56,868 bases of DNA from Arcobacter sp. EP1 (GCA_001655195.1 LPNY01000209.1:92772-149639); one strand, 5' to 3'; shown: positions 16,491-25,416, counted from the first letter of the stretch. The notes: generated from the letters alone by a model not told the origin. Translations and numbers: made by a program.

Positions 16491-17497
16491 TATGATTCAT
16501 CCATATCTCTATCAATTACACCCTCTTCAATGAGTTTTTGGGCAACATCAAGCATTTTTCTTTGAGCAGCTTCAATATCTTTTATTTTAACTTTATTAAG
16601 CATCTCATACTCTTCTTTAAACCGATCACTTGCTCGAGAAGACATTGCTCCAGTAATTTTTTCTAAATCCTCTTCCGTTGAGTTTTTCATGGCAACTGCA
16701 ACATCAGCTGTTTCAACATTTTGTAAAATTTTCATTACATATTCACTTTCAAGATTTAATAAATCCTCGAAAACAAACATATTCTCTTTAATCTTAGTTG
16801 CAAGCGTAGTATCAACACCATTAATATTTTTAAGAATATCCTGAGATTTTGGTCCCAATCTATTTAACATATCCGCAACAACTTTAACTCCACCAACATC
16901 TACAATAGATGACAGTAGTGACTCTAGCTTCTTTTCAAGTACCACTGATATAGTACGTACAACATCAGGGGAGACATCTTTAATAGTTGCCATTTGCATA
17001 GTTACTTTTACTTTAACATCTTCATCTAATTGTTCTAATACATCAGCAGCACCTGGTGCTTCCATATGAGATAAAATAACAGCTATAGTTTGAGGAGACT
17101 CATCTTTAATAAAGTCTGATAGTTGCTTTGGATTAATTGCATCAAGATAAGAAAACGATTGAGCTGCTAACTTCATACGAGAGAGTTTTGCTAAAACATC
17201 ATCTGCTTCACCTTTTCCCAAAGATTTATATAAAATGTCTCTTGCGTAATCAAATCCCCCAGAACTAATAAAACCTTTTGAGCGAGTATAGAGATGAAAC
17301 TCATCTAATACAGCCAATGAGGTATCTTTATCAATTGACGTTATTTGAGTAATTGCAGTTGAAATTTGTTCAACAATATGCTTAGGTAAATGTTGAAAAA
17401 TCTTTACAGTAGCTTCTTCTCCAATGAGAACACAAAAAGTAGCTACTTTTTCCAACATTCCCATACCCCTTAGAGCATCATTGTCTACGTCTGCCAT
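16490..17497 (-). CDS. fliG: Flagellar motor switch protein FliG
   Basis: Rotor protein that joins the MS ring to the C ring and receives torque from MotA. The 335-residue length is normal. The N-terminal domain binds FliF, the middle domain contains the surface motif region (ESPQTIAVILSHMEAPGAAD near 132-151), and the C-terminal domain carries the charged torque helix (SSRASDRFKEEYEMLNKVK near 286-304). fliF ends 5 bases upstream and fliH starts on the stop codon, so these three form a tightly coupled block. Confidence 0.96.
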   Translation of the reverse strand: MADVDNDALRGMGMLEKVATFCVLIGEEATVKIFQHLPKHIVEQISTAITQITSIDKDTSLAVLDEFHLYTRSKGFISSGGFDYARDILYKSLGKGEADDVLAKLSRMKLAAQSFSYLDAINPKQLSDFIKDESPQTIAVILSHMEAPGAADVLEQLDEDVKVKVTMQMATIKDVSPDVVRTISVVLEKKLESLLSSIVDVGGVKVVADMLNRLGPKSQDILKNINGVDTTLATKIKENMFVFEDLLNLESEYVMKILQNVETADVAVAMKNSTEEDLEKITGAMSSRASDRFKEEYEMLNKVKIKDIEAAQRKMLDVAQKLIEEGVIDRDMDES

Positions 17498-17502
17498 TAT
17501 CT

Positions 17503-19248
17503 CTACCTACCCTTAAATTTCGTGTTACCCTCAGCTAAGAGAAGTTCAATCATTCTTGCCATCTCTTCTGGGTTATCATTAATCTCTTTATCTAATTCTT
17601 CAATTAGAATCTCATATTTTGCCGCACTCTCTTCATCCAAGCCATCAATATTATTCATGATTTGACTTTTGATTTTTGCTTTAAGTCGACCCTTGGCGCT
17701 ATTCACATCAAATTCATGCTCAAAGTTTTCATCTAAATCAACAATAGTACCATCTTCTAAAACTTTTTTACCATCTTTATTAATCGTACTACCATCACCT
17801 AGAACAACAACTTCATGATTTACAATAAATTTCTTATAAAATATAAAAAGTAAAATCGCTGCAACTAAGTACTGAAAATACTCTGAGAAATCTCTAAGAA
17901 TCGATCGAACCATACTTAAGGTATCAACAGAATCATTAACACTATCCATAACTACTGGTTCACCATTTTCATCTAACTGTGGTTGACTTGGAGTTGTTTG
18001 CAGTTTTTGAAAACCTACAAATTTAAACTCTTTAACGGTGATTTTATCGCCACGTTTAACATCATATCCAACAGTGTCTTCAACAAGTGCAGTAATAGAA
18101 GCTATTTGTTCTTCTTTATTCTGTGCATCTTCTAAAAATGAAGAATCAACTGTTACTGCCGCGGTTATTCTTCGAATAGTTGCATAATTATTATCTTTAT
18201 GGTCAATCACTTTTTTAGAGATTTCATAGTTTACTATGTTTTTTGCACTCTCATTTGAAGATTGTGATGCATTAGAGCCAGACTCATTTTCTGGAGTTTC
18301 AATATTACTCTCAACTCCTGCAACTCCACCAGATCCACTACTTCCACCCGTTGAGTTAGATGTACTTTCAGTTGTCTGCTGACTTCGAATAGTTCCTTCA
18401 GGGTCAAAAATCTCTTCTTGTATGTGTTTTTTTGAAAAATTTAACTCCATAGAGACACGAGCAACTACTCTATCTTTACCTACAATTGGCTCAAGTAGTG
18501 CAACAATCTTCGAAACAAACTCTTTTTCCATCTGTTTTTTATATTTATTTTGGGTAACACTTTGTTGATTTTCAATTTCATCACGTGATTGTTGTAGCAT
18601 AGCACCATCTTGATCAATCAATTTAATATTTTCAACTCTTAAATCAGAAACCGCAGAGGCTATAAAATTTTTTATTCCATCAATTTGTTTTTGGGTTAAA
18701 AAAACGCCAGGTTTTACTGTTAATACAGCTGATGCACTAACAGCTACTTTTCGTTCTGTAAAAATTGTCTCTTTAGGTATTGCTATTTTAACACTTGCGT
18801 TTAAAATTCCTGATAATGACTCTAAAGAACGAGAAAGTTCCCCTTCTAATGCTCTTAAATATTTTACTTTATTTTCAAAGTTAGTTGTTCCTAAAGATGA
18901 CTTTTCAAATATTTCCCAACCTACATGTTTACTCGTTGATGCCTCACTAGTAACTAACTTGATTTTTGCGATATTTATAAACTCTTTTGATGTTTTTAGT
19001 GTTAAAGAGTTCCCACTACCAATAACTGCAAATTCAATGCCTGAGGCCTCTAGTTCATTTGAAGCTGACATCACTTGATTTTTTGTTAAGTTTGAAGCAA
19101 TAGTATAATTTAATTTTTTATCTTGTGCTTTAATATTTGAGTAAACTAATAATCCAACTAATAACACAAAAAGAAGTGAAAACCCTCCAATGATTACCGC
19201 TCGTTGTGCAGAGTTAAGATTATTAACAAACTTAAAAAGTTGATCCAT
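17503..19248 (-). CDS. fliF: Flagellar MS-ring protein FliF
   Basis: Inner-membrane ring that nucleates basal-body assembly. The 581-residue protein has an N-terminal membrane helix (about 17-36, AVIIGGFSLLFVLLVGLLVY), the periplasmic ring-building motifs RBM1-3 (ALEGELSRSLESLSGILNAS near 130-149), a Gly/Ser-rich loop near 298-325, a second membrane helix near 449-467, and an acidic cytoplasmic tail that binds FliG. It follows flgB by 16 bases. Confidence 0.95.
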   Translation of the reverse strand: MDQLFKFVNNLNSAQRAVIIGGFSLLFVLLVGLLVYSNIKAQDKKLNYTIASNLTKNQVMSASNELEASGIEFAVIGSGNSLTLKTSKEFINIAKIKLVTSEASTSKHVGWEIFEKSSLGTTNFENKVKYLRALEGELSRSLESLSGILNASVKIAIPKETIFTERKVAVSASAVLTVKPGVFLTQKQIDGIKNFIASAVSDLRVENIKLIDQDGAMLQQSRDEIENQQSVTQNKYKKQMEKEFVSKIVALLEPIVGKDRVVARVSMELNFSKKHIQEEIFDPEGTIRSQQTTESTSNSTGGSSGSGGVAGVESNIETPENESGSNASQSSNESAKNIVNYEISKKVIDHKDNNYATIRRITAAVTVDSSFLEDAQNKEEQIASITALVEDTVGYDVKRGDKITVKEFKFVGFQKLQTTPSQPQLDENGEPVVMDSVNDSVDTLSMVRSILRDFSEYFQYLVAAILLFIFYKKFIVNHEVVVLGDGSTINKDGKKVLEDGTIVDLDENFEHEFDVNSAKGRLKAKIKSQIMNNIDGLDEESAAKYEILIEELDKEINDNPEEMARMIELLLAEGNTKFKGR

Positions 19249-19264
19249 ATACTATTTATCCTAA

Positions 19265-19672
19265 TTAATTTTTTGCTGATGACTCGATGACTGATCGAAA
19301 TAGTCTTGAATCTTTTTTTACGGCTTGACTTAAAGCATCTATCATTGTTAAGTTCTGATTCATATTACTCATTTGTTGGTCTAAGTTTACATTGTTTCCA
19401 TCATTTTGTTCTTCTAATCCTTGTACAGCAATAAGCTGAGGGTCAGTAGAATTTATGGCACTTTTCCCTTCTGTTATATGACTCTTGTGTGTTGTGTAAA
19501 GTTGTAAATCATTTTTATTACTTGCTTTTTGAAGTTCTTGCTCAAATACTAACTCTTTTGTTTTATAGTTGGGGGTATTAATATTAGCAATGTTACTAGC
19601 AATGATTTTTTGACGTTCACCTCTAAAACTCAACTCTTTAAATAATGTATCTGTTACGGAACTTGCTTTCAT
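19265..19672 (-). CDS. flgB: Flagellar proximal rod protein FlgB
   Basis: Innermost rod subunit. The 135-residue protein has FRGERQKIIASNIANINTPN near 16-35, the axial signature, and a C-terminal helix with MNQNLTMIDALSQAVKKDSR. Unlike the common flgB-flgC-fliE order, here flgB is separated from flgC and fliE by about 17 kb and lies directly before fliF, a rearrangement consistent with a locus assembled from several ancestral clusters. It lies 5 bases after the flgF-like stop. Confidence 0.92.
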   Translation of the reverse strand: MKASSVTDTLFKELSFRGERQKIIASNIANINTPNYKTKELVFEQELQKASNKNDLQLYTTHKSHITEGKSAINSTDPQLIAVQGLEEQNDGNNVNLDQQMSNMNQNLTMIDALSQAVKKDSRLFRSVIESSAKN

Positions 19673-19677
19673 TTAAA

Positions 19678-20394
19678 TTACCTTGCACTTCCAACTTTTT
19701 CAATGGCACTTCTATTAACAGTATCAATAGATGTTACTGCCTTTTGTGCTTGTTCAAAACGTCTGTGAGCATCAATCAGGGCAACCATTGTAGCGACACC
19801 ATTAACATTTGATTTTTCTACAGAACCTTGAACCACATGGTCTTGATTTCCTTCAATAAACTCGATACCAAATATATCTTTTACTTTATAGTTGTTACTT
19901 CCAACTTTCTCTAAATTCTCATAATCAATTTTTACAACACCAATAAGTTCTGCAAAATTATCTTCAATAGCAATAGGCTCATTATCTGACCCTAAAATGT
20001 TGTTTCCTCTTGAGTCAACTAACATACCATTTAAGCTTTTAAAAGCACCATCTCGTGTGTATTGGATATCACCATTTTCAACTTGTACTTTAAAAAAGCT
20101 ATCTTTTGTTTTTAAAGCGAAGTCTAATTCATTTCCTGTTAATACCATAGCACCTTTTTCACTGGAAATATACTTATCGTCCAATTTTGGAATATTATTG
20201 GTCACAGTATTTATAGCCGTTGGGTTAAAACCTTCTTTGGCAGATCGTTCTAGATAGTGATTGAATGTCCCTTCAGACAAACCCTCTTGCTTAAATCCAT
20301 TTGTATTTGTATTAGCTAAATTATTGGCAATGGTATCAACACGATTCAGTTGATTGATCATTGCGGCTGCGAGAGGGTATGTTCCTTGGTTCAT
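19678..20394 (-). CDS. flgF: FlgF/FlgG-type rod protein (FlgF-like)
   Basis: A 238-residue rod protein with the signature AMINQLNRVDTIANNLANTN (residues 11-30) then GFKQEG, and a C-terminal helix MVALIDAHRRFEQAQKAVTS. The core domain shows the FlgE/F/G pattern (NELDFALKTKDSFFKVQ). The separate FlgG at 22,107 is a much better match to distal-rod FlgG, so this copy is best called FlgF-like; some Campylobacterota annotations name such genes flgG1 or flgG2. Confidence 0.8.
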   Translation of the reverse strand: MNQGTYPLAAAMINQLNRVDTIANNLANTNTNGFKQEGLSEGTFNHYLERSAKEGFNPTAINTVTNNIPKLDDKYISSEKGAMVLTGNELDFALKTKDSFFKVQVENGDIQYTRDGAFKSLNGMLVDSRGNNILGSDNEPIAIEDNFAELIGVVKIDYENLEKVGSNNYKVKDIFGIEFIEGNQDHVVQGSVEKSNVNGVATMVALIDAHRRFEQAQKAVTSIDTVNRSAIEKVGSAR

Positions 20395-20403
20395 GATTTA
20401 TCC

Positions 20404-21483
20404 TTAGTTTCCAAACTCTGCAATTAATGCATCTAAATCTTCATCACCTACTAAATCATTTGTTGAATCACCTGCAATATGTTTTGCTACTACAATCTCT
20501 TCATGAGAATTATCATCTTCAAAAATATTGTTTAGGTAAATTGTTAATTTTCGGATTACGGACATTACTCGTTCAATTTTTTGTCGGTTAATATCATGAT
20601 ATTGCATCAATTCCATTGCACTAAACAGTTCATTGTTTTCGTTATTCAGTCTATCCCTAATAGCTTTAGGTTCATCTTTAAGACTATTAAGTAACTCTAA
20701 GTTTGTAGAAAAAACATCCACATTTGGGAACTTTGCATTTAATGTTTGAAGTACATTTTCTTGAGCTTCCATAAACTCTTCAAGTTTTTTAACACTTCCA
20801 TCAATTGCACTATTTTCATCAAGAATATAACTTAAAACATCAAATATTTTACTTGCTTTCTCTTCAGAATCATTAGCTACTGCACTTAATTGACTTACTA
20901 CTTTAGATTCTTGATCTGCAGGCAAGGGGAAAACACCTTTTTGTATTTGATCTTCAACATCATATCTTGCATTTGACTCAACTTCTGGTGCACTTGGAGC
21001 AACTTCAGCAGGCTTTTCCTCTTCTACTCCATCTATACTAGAGAGTAGTTCATCAATATCACTTGAATCAACATCTGATACTGATGATGATTCTTCTACA
21101 TTATCAATAGATGCAAGAAGTTCATCAATATCATCCGTTGAAACAGCTGAGTCAGAGCTGTCAGCCTGTTCAGTTGAACTCTCTACTTCTTTTTCTAAAT
21201 TATTAATTAAATCATCTATTGAACCTTCAGAAGCATCGGGTTCAGGGGCATTATCTTCTATACTTGCTAATAATTCATCTACTTCATCATTTGATACAGG
21301 CTCAGGAGAGGCAGGTTCTTCAACAGGTGCTGGTTCTTCAGAAATCACTTCTTCTACAGGTGCTGGTTCAGCAACTATTGTATCTTCAAGAGCATCTCCC
21401 TCAGATGCCACTTCTGAAGCACTATCCTCTGCAATATCTAACCCATTCATTAGTGATTCTATTTCTTCTTGACTCATACTCAT
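20404..21483 (-). CDS. cheZ: CheZ-like CheY-P phosphatase with an array of CheY-binding-type motifs
   Basis: The C-terminal half (about 190-359) is helical and contains QYHDINRQKIERVMSVI at 294-310. Asp297 and Gln301 align with the catalytic Asp143 and Gln147 of E. coli CheZ (DxxxQ), and the extreme C-terminus (DEDLDALIAEFGN) resembles the CheZ tail that tethers CheY-P. The first 155 residues are acidic and disordered but hold five copies of a short helix motif: EEIESLMNGL at 6-15, DEVDELLASI at 66-75, GSIDDLINNL at 87-96, DDIDELLASI at 117-126 and SDIDELLSSI at 141-150. SQEEIESLMNGL is nearly the FliM N-terminal CheY-binding peptide. cheY is the immediately upstream gene. The phosphatase role is well supported by these residues; multivalent CheY binding is inference. 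Confidence 0.8.
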   Translation of the reverse strand: MSMSQEEIESLMNGLDIAEDSASEVASEGDALEDTIVAEPAPVEEVISEEPAPVEEPASPEPVSNDEVDELLASIEDNAPEPDASEGSIDDLINNLEKEVESSTEQADSSDSAVSTDDIDELLASIDNVEESSSVSDVDSSDIDELLSSIDGVEEEKPAEVAPSAPEVESNARYDVEDQIQKGVFPLPADQESKVVSQLSAVANDSEEKASKIFDVLSYILDENSAIDGSVKKLEEFMEAQENVLQTLNAKFPNVDVFSTNLELLNSLKDEPKAIRDRLNNENNELFSAMELMQYHDINRQKIERVMSVIRKLTIYLNNIFEDDNSHEEIVVAKHIAGDSTNDLVGDEDLDALIAEFGN

Positions 21484-21510
21484 TATGTCAACCTTTATTA
21501 TCTAATGTGG

Positions 21511-21888
21511 TTATGCTTTTAACACACCATCAAGTTTTTCTTTTAAGATTTCTGCATTAAATGGCTTAACAATGTAGTTGTTAACACCTGCTTTAAGTGC
21601 AGTAATTACTTCACCCTTACCACCTTCAGTAGTAATCATAATAATTGGGGTCTTCATATGATTTCCTTCAGATCTAACCTTTTTAACTAAATCTAAACCA
21701 TTCATATTTGGCATATTCCAATCTGTTAAGATAATATCGTATTGACTTTCACCTAATAATTTCCATGCTTTGATACCATCTTCTGCTTCATCAAAGTCTT
21801 CTTTAGAAAATCCTAGCTGCATAACAACATTTCCAATAATTCTTCTCATAGTTGAGCTATCATCAACAATTAATATTCTCATATTCAA
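21511..21888 (-). CDS. cheY: Chemotaxis response regulator CheY
   Basis: Single receiver domain, 125 residues, that carries the chemotaxis phosphate signal to the flagellar switch. Key residues are present: acidic pocket Asp9-Asp10, phosphorylation site Asp56 in ILTDWNMP, Thr86/Thr87 in MITTEGG, and Lys108 in IVKPF. The DWNMPNMNG stretch is typical of CheY rather than of output-domain regulators. It is the first gene of the leftward unit and is followed by the cheZ-like gene, so kinase output and its removal are co-expressed with rotor genes. Confidence 0.95.
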   Translation of the reverse strand: MNMRILIVDDSSTMRRIIGNVVMQLGFSKEDFDEAEDGIKAWKLLGESQYDIILTDWNMPNMNGLDLVKKVRSEGNHMKTPIIMITTEGGKGEVITALKAGVNNYIVKPFNAEILKEKLDGVLKA

Positions 21889-22106
21889 CCTTTTATCAAA
21901 TTGTAAAATTTTACTACATTATATTTAATTTGTTTTAAATTTACACTTATACTCAAAAAGAATTAGAATAAAAACATTTTTAACTTTTCTTATTTTTTTC
22001 TTAATATAATTTTTTCACACATTTATCTGCGCTTAAATTGGGAAATTTTATCTAATTTTAAAAGTTCTTTAATTATAATCGCTAGATATAGTATAAAAGG
22101 ACTGCC
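21889..22106. promoter_or_regulatory. Divergent promoter region between cheY and flgG
   Basis: This 218-base AT-rich gap has no gene. For cheY the minus strand has TATAAT at 21923-21918, about 30 bases before the ATG. For flgG the plus strand has TATAAT at 22074-22079, 27 bases before the ATG, and AAAAGGAC as ribosome-binding site. Both lack a good -35 and have T-rich upstream DNA. No sigma-54 (GG-N10-GC) element was found, so these look like housekeeping-type promoters. Confidence 0.6.
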
Positions 22107-22895
22107 ATGATTAGAGGGCTTTATAGTGCTGCAACAGGTATGAATGCACAACAACATAACCTAGATGTCATCTCAAATAACATCTCAAATGTTAATACCG
22201 CAGGATACAAAAAAGGTCGTGCAGAGTTCCATGATTTAATGTATGAGTCACTTAATTTCACAGCAGGGGCAACCTCTGATTCTACACGAAATCCAACTGG
22301 TATTGATGTTGGACTTGGAGTTCGTATTTCAGGTGTACAGAGAAGTTTTCTACAAGGTGATTTAAAAGAGACAGGAAACACTTATGATATCGCCATAGAA
22401 GGTGACGGTTTTTTTACAATTACCCTGCCAAATGGAGAGAGTGCCTACACAAAAAATGGCGCTTTTAAATTAAATGCAGATGGTGCTTTAGTTAATGGAA
22501 GTGGTTATGAACTTGACCCAGCGATTACAATTCCTGTAAATGTTACTGATGTTGTTATTAGTGAGACGGGATTAGTAACCGCAAAGAATCCAACAACAGG
22601 AGCAACAGTACAATTAGGACAAATCACAATTACAGACTTTACCAATCCTGCTGGACTTACACCATTAGGAGGAACTCTTTACCAAGAGAGTGAAGCTTCA
22701 GGGGCAGGAAATACAGCAAATCCAGGAACAAACCAATTTGGTAGTTTACGACAAGGGATGATTGAACTTTCAAATGTTCAACTTGTAAATGAAATGGTTG
22801 ATTTAATTACTGCACAACGGGGATATGAAGCTAATTCAAAAGCAATTACAACAACAGATTCAATGTTACAAATAGTTAATAGGTTAAAAACATAA
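22107..22895 (+). CDS. flgG: Flagellar distal rod protein FlgG
   Basis: Drive-shaft subunit of the rod. The 262 residues match FlgG along the whole length: MIRGLYSAATGMNAQQHNLD at the start, then VISNNISNVNTAGYKK, the core IEGDGFFTITLPNGE near 98-112, and the C-terminal VNEMVDLITAQRGYEANSKA then TTDSMLQIVNRLK. It is the first gene of a rightward unit, divergent from cheY, and is followed by two genes with no clear assignment. Confidence 0.95.
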   Translation: MIRGLYSAATGMNAQQHNLDVISNNISNVNTAGYKKGRAEFHDLMYESLNFTAGATSDSTRNPTGIDVGLGVRISGVQRSFLQGDLKETGNTYDIAIEGDGFFTITLPNGESAYTKNGAFKLNADGALVNGSGYELDPAITIPVNVTDVVISETGLVTAKNPTTGATVQLGQITITDFTNPAGLTPLGGTLYQESEASGAGNTANPGTNQFGSLRQGMIELSNVQLVNEMVDLITAQRGYEANSKAITTTDSMLQIVNRLKT

Positions 22896-22914
22896 TAATA
22901 TAATCAGGTTTTAA

Positions 22915-23340
22915 ATGGATTTAGAAGAATTAAAAAGAATTCGAGAAGAAAATTTCTCTTCCCACAAAAAAAAGAAAAGAGAATATTATCTTAAAAATAA
23001 ATTAGCAAAGCAGGCAAAAAAGAAGCCTGAACATAAAGAATATGATTATGAAAAAGAGTTAAGTGGGGATAACTTTGACCTTAAGATTAAAGAGATTATT
23101 AAACAGCAAAAAGAGCATGTAGATAGTCGAAAAGATAAAATTATTGCTAAAATCAATGATTATAAAAAGCAAAAACAAGAGTATTACCAACAAAATAGAA
23201 ATAAACGTTTAGAGTATGATAAAGATTATAGAGAGAAGAAAAAAGAAGAGCTAAGAGAGTACCGTAAGCGTTACTATGAAGAGAATAAAGAGAAAATACT
23301 TCAAAAACAGCGCGAAAAAAGAAATAACAATAAAGAGTAA
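22915..23340 (+). CDS. Small, very basic Lys/Glu/Tyr-rich helical protein, unknown
   Basis: I cannot name this 141-residue protein. It is built of long charged helices with many Lys, Arg, Glu and Tyr (KKKREYYLKNKLAKQAKKK, YRKRYYEENKEKILQKQREK) and almost no hydrophobic core, so it is either a single long charged helix or a nucleic-acid- or phospholipid-contacting protein. No signal peptide is seen. It starts 20 bases after flgG and ends 4 bases before the next gene, so it belongs to the flgG unit. The start ATG is preceded by only a weak AGG-type site. Confidence 0.6.
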   Translation: MDLEELKRIREENFSSHKKKKREYYLKNKLAKQAKKKPEHKEYDYEKELSGDNFDLKIKEIIKQQKEHVDSRKDKIIAKINDYKKQKQEYYQQNRNKRLEYDKDYREKKKEELREYRKRYYEENKEKILQKQREKRNNNKE

Positions 23341-23343
23341 ACA

Positions 23344-24555
23344 ATGGCAGAAAACCAAGACGACAAAAACCTAGATGAGTTACTTGAAGATATAGCATTA
23401 GAACCAGAGAGTGATAATTCCAATGACAATGCTAACGAACTGGATGATTTATTATCAGAGTTAGAAGAGAGCACAGAAAATAACAATTCTAATGATTCCC
23501 TAACAGAAGGTTTTGAAGAAGTTCCATTATCTGAAACAAATGATTTACAAACAGAAGATTCAAACAGTGAAAATGAATTTGTTAATGAAGCTGATGTGCA
23601 AGATGAAAAAGAGTACGCTATTCAGAAAAAACAGTCTAAGCTTCAAAAAATACTTATTGGAGTTGTAGTTGGTTTAGTTGTTGTCATTATCATTGGACTC
23701 ATTCTTTATTTAATTGGTTTCTTTGACCCAGAAGAGCCAAAACCACAAGAAAAAGAGGTAATGCCTAAAAAAGAAGTCGTTGTTGAAAAAAAACAAAAAC
23801 CTTCAATCAATGATAAAGATATTAATGTAGATCGTCTTAACAAAAAGCTCAATATGCTTACTAAATATGAAATTTTAGAGAGTGAACAAAAAGAGATTGA
23901 TAAAACAATTGAAAAAGAGAAGCTTTACCAAGAGGCAAAAGAGCAACTTGAGAGGGAAAGAGAAGCAAAAATTGAAAAAATTAAGGCAATTGAAGCTAAA
24001 AAATATGAAGAACAACTTCTTGCACAAAAACGTGAAGAAGCAATTATAAAAGAGGCCGAACAAAAAGTTGAAATGGAAATGCCAACAACTGAGCCTGAAG
24101 CTGAAGAAAAAGTTGAAGTGGTCAAAGAAGTAGCTCAACCTATAGTTGAAGAAAAAGAAGAGATTGTTGAAGAGCCTATCATTGAAGAAAAAGAAGAAGT
24201 CATAGCTGAGCCTGTAACTGAAGAGATAACAGAAGAGCCTAAAACTATTGAAATTACAACCAGCGATGAAATGGTAGAAGAAGAGCCTGTAACAGAAAAA
24301 ATGTTTGTTAAATTTATTGTCATAAATACTAATAAAACGGATATTTTCAAAGCTGACTTAGACAAAATTCTTACTTTAAATGATAAGGTTCAACTCTGTC
24401 GTAATGAAGAAAATCGAATTGAAATTTTTGTGGGACCATTTGAAGATGATCAACGAGATATGGTTCTAAGTAAATTTAAAGAAAATCTAATAGATGAAAA
24501 TCCGGAAGCACTTGATTTTACTCAAGAAGAATTTGATAAAAGGTGTAATTACTAA
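23344..24555 (+). CDS. Single-pass membrane protein with acidic cytoplasmic part and SPOR-like periplasmic end
   Basis: The 403-residue protein has an acidic N-terminal region (1-88), a membrane helix at about 103-127, a Glu/Lys-rich coiled-coil and PxEE-repeat region (about 150-300, with repeats of the type EEPVTEE), and a compact C-terminal domain (about 320-400) whose IEIFVGPFEDD resembles the SPOR-domain core that binds septal peptidoglycan. Two short motifs in the cytoplasmic part, KNLDELLEDI at 8-17 and NELDDLLSEL at 31-40, resemble the CheY-binding-type motifs of the nearby CheZ. Its function is unknown; membrane-to-wall linkage near the flagellar pole is a reasonable guess. Confidence 0.65.
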   Translation: MAENQDDKNLDELLEDIALEPESDNSNDNANELDDLLSELEESTENNNSNDSLTEGFEEVPLSETNDLQTEDSNSENEFVNEADVQDEKEYAIQKKQSKLQKILIGVVVGLVVVIIIGLILYLIGFFDPEEPKPQEKEVMPKKEVVVEKKQKPSINDKDINVDRLNKKLNMLTKYEILESEQKEIDKTIEKEKLYQEAKEQLEREREAKIEKIKAIEAKKYEEQLLAQKREEAIIKEAEQKVEMEMPTTEPEAEEKVEVVKEVAQPIVEEKEEIVEEPIIEEKEEVIAEPVTEEITEEPKTIEITTSDEMVEEEPVTEKMFVKFIVINTNKTDIFKADLDKILTLNDKVQLCRNEENRIEIFVGPFEDDQRDMVLSKFKENLIDENPEALDFTQEEFDKRCNY

Positions 24556-24565
24556 CGCACCTTTT
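24538..24565. terminator. Weak bidirectional hairpin between converging genes
   Basis: AAAAGGTG and CACCTTTT form a perfect 8-bp stem with a 12-base loop, overlapping the stop codon of the SPOR-like gene. T-runs follow on both strands, so it may end transcription of that gene and of the leftward rimM unit. Confidence 0.45.
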
Positions 24566-24628
24566 GCTTCATTAAAATATGTAGATAATTCTTTTTAATA
24601 TTTTACAATAAAGTAGTCGTATTAGAAG

Positions 24629-25153
24629 TTATGAGTTCTCTAAAATATCAAAGGCACCTTGTGTGGTAACCACTTTTTCCTCAACATCCACACTAATAAC
24701 ATATTCATCAATATAAGGAATCAAAAAAGTTTTTGGCAAATCTTTTTTTACAAGTTCTTGAGAAGTTTTGATTTCTAAGTAATCGTCAACTGGGTAGCGA
24801 TGGATTTCAACAACTTCACCTAAAATGGTATCGTCATCTTTTATACTGCAACCAATAATATCAAACCAAAAATATTGATTTTCTTCTAATTGGCAATCCT
24901 CTTTTGTCTGTTCATAGGAAGTAAAAAGTTGAACATTCGTTAACTTTTTAGCAGAGTCTACATCATTAATAGATTCAAAAAGAACAGTTCCTCTTGAAGC
25001 ATTAAATTCTGCTATTGTAAGTGTTTCTTTTTTATTTGTTGTAAATGTAGCACCTTTTTTAAACTGCCCAGGGAAGTCAGACTCAATAAAGAGTTTAACA
25101 TGCCCCTTAAGACCAACAGTTTTCCCAAGCTTTGCTACATATACATTATTCAT
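24629..25153 (-). CDS. rimM: Ribosome maturation factor RimM
   Basis: 16S rRNA processing factor that assists assembly of the 30S head and binds S19. The 174-residue protein opens with the RimM pattern VYVAKLGKTVGLKGHVKLF and contains the PRC-barrel half with YFWFDIIGCSIKDDDTILGEV near 92-112, of which WFDIIG and LGEV are typical, and DYLEIK and FLIPYIDEYV near the end. It is the last gene of ffh-rpsP-khpA-rimM. Confidence 0.94.
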   Translation of the reverse strand: MNNVYVAKLGKTVGLKGHVKLFIESDFPGQFKKGATFTTNKKETLTIAEFNASRGTVLFESINDVDSAKKLTNVQLFTSYEQTKEDCQLEENQYFWFDIIGCSIKDDDTILGEVVEIHRYPVDDYLEIKTSQELVKKDLPKTFLIPYIDEYVISVDVEEKVVTTQGAFDILENS

Positions 25154-25162
25154 AAAAAGACT

Positions 25163-25402
25163 TTAATTTGCTACAACTTGTATCTTATACGATACACCGT
25201 CTTTTGCCTTACAACCATTTGCCATAGTTTTTAAAGCATTAATCATATTACCATTTTTCCCAATTAACTTACCAATATCTTCGCTATTTGCTTTGATGGT
25301 AATCTCTGCAAAAGTTTCATCAATTGATTCTTTTGATACAGTAACATCATCTGGATGACTTACAATTAATTTTGCATAGCTTTCTATGAAATCTGTAATC
25401 AT
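25163..25402 (-). CDS. khpA: KH-domain RNA-binding protein KhpA
   Basis: Small RNA chaperone made of a single KH domain, 79 residues. The GxxG loop appears as IGKNGN within IGKLIGKNGNMINALKTM near 42-59, the functional signature for RNA binding. KhpA homologues work with KhpB/Jag in many bacteria. Position between rpsP and rimM is highly conserved, which strengthens the assignment. Confidence 0.92.
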   Translation of the reverse strand: MITDFIESYAKLIVSHPDDVTVSKESIDETFAEITIKANSEDIGKLIGKNGNMINALKTMANGCKAKDGVSYKIQVVAN

Positions 25403-25416
25403 GGTAGATCGTTTGA

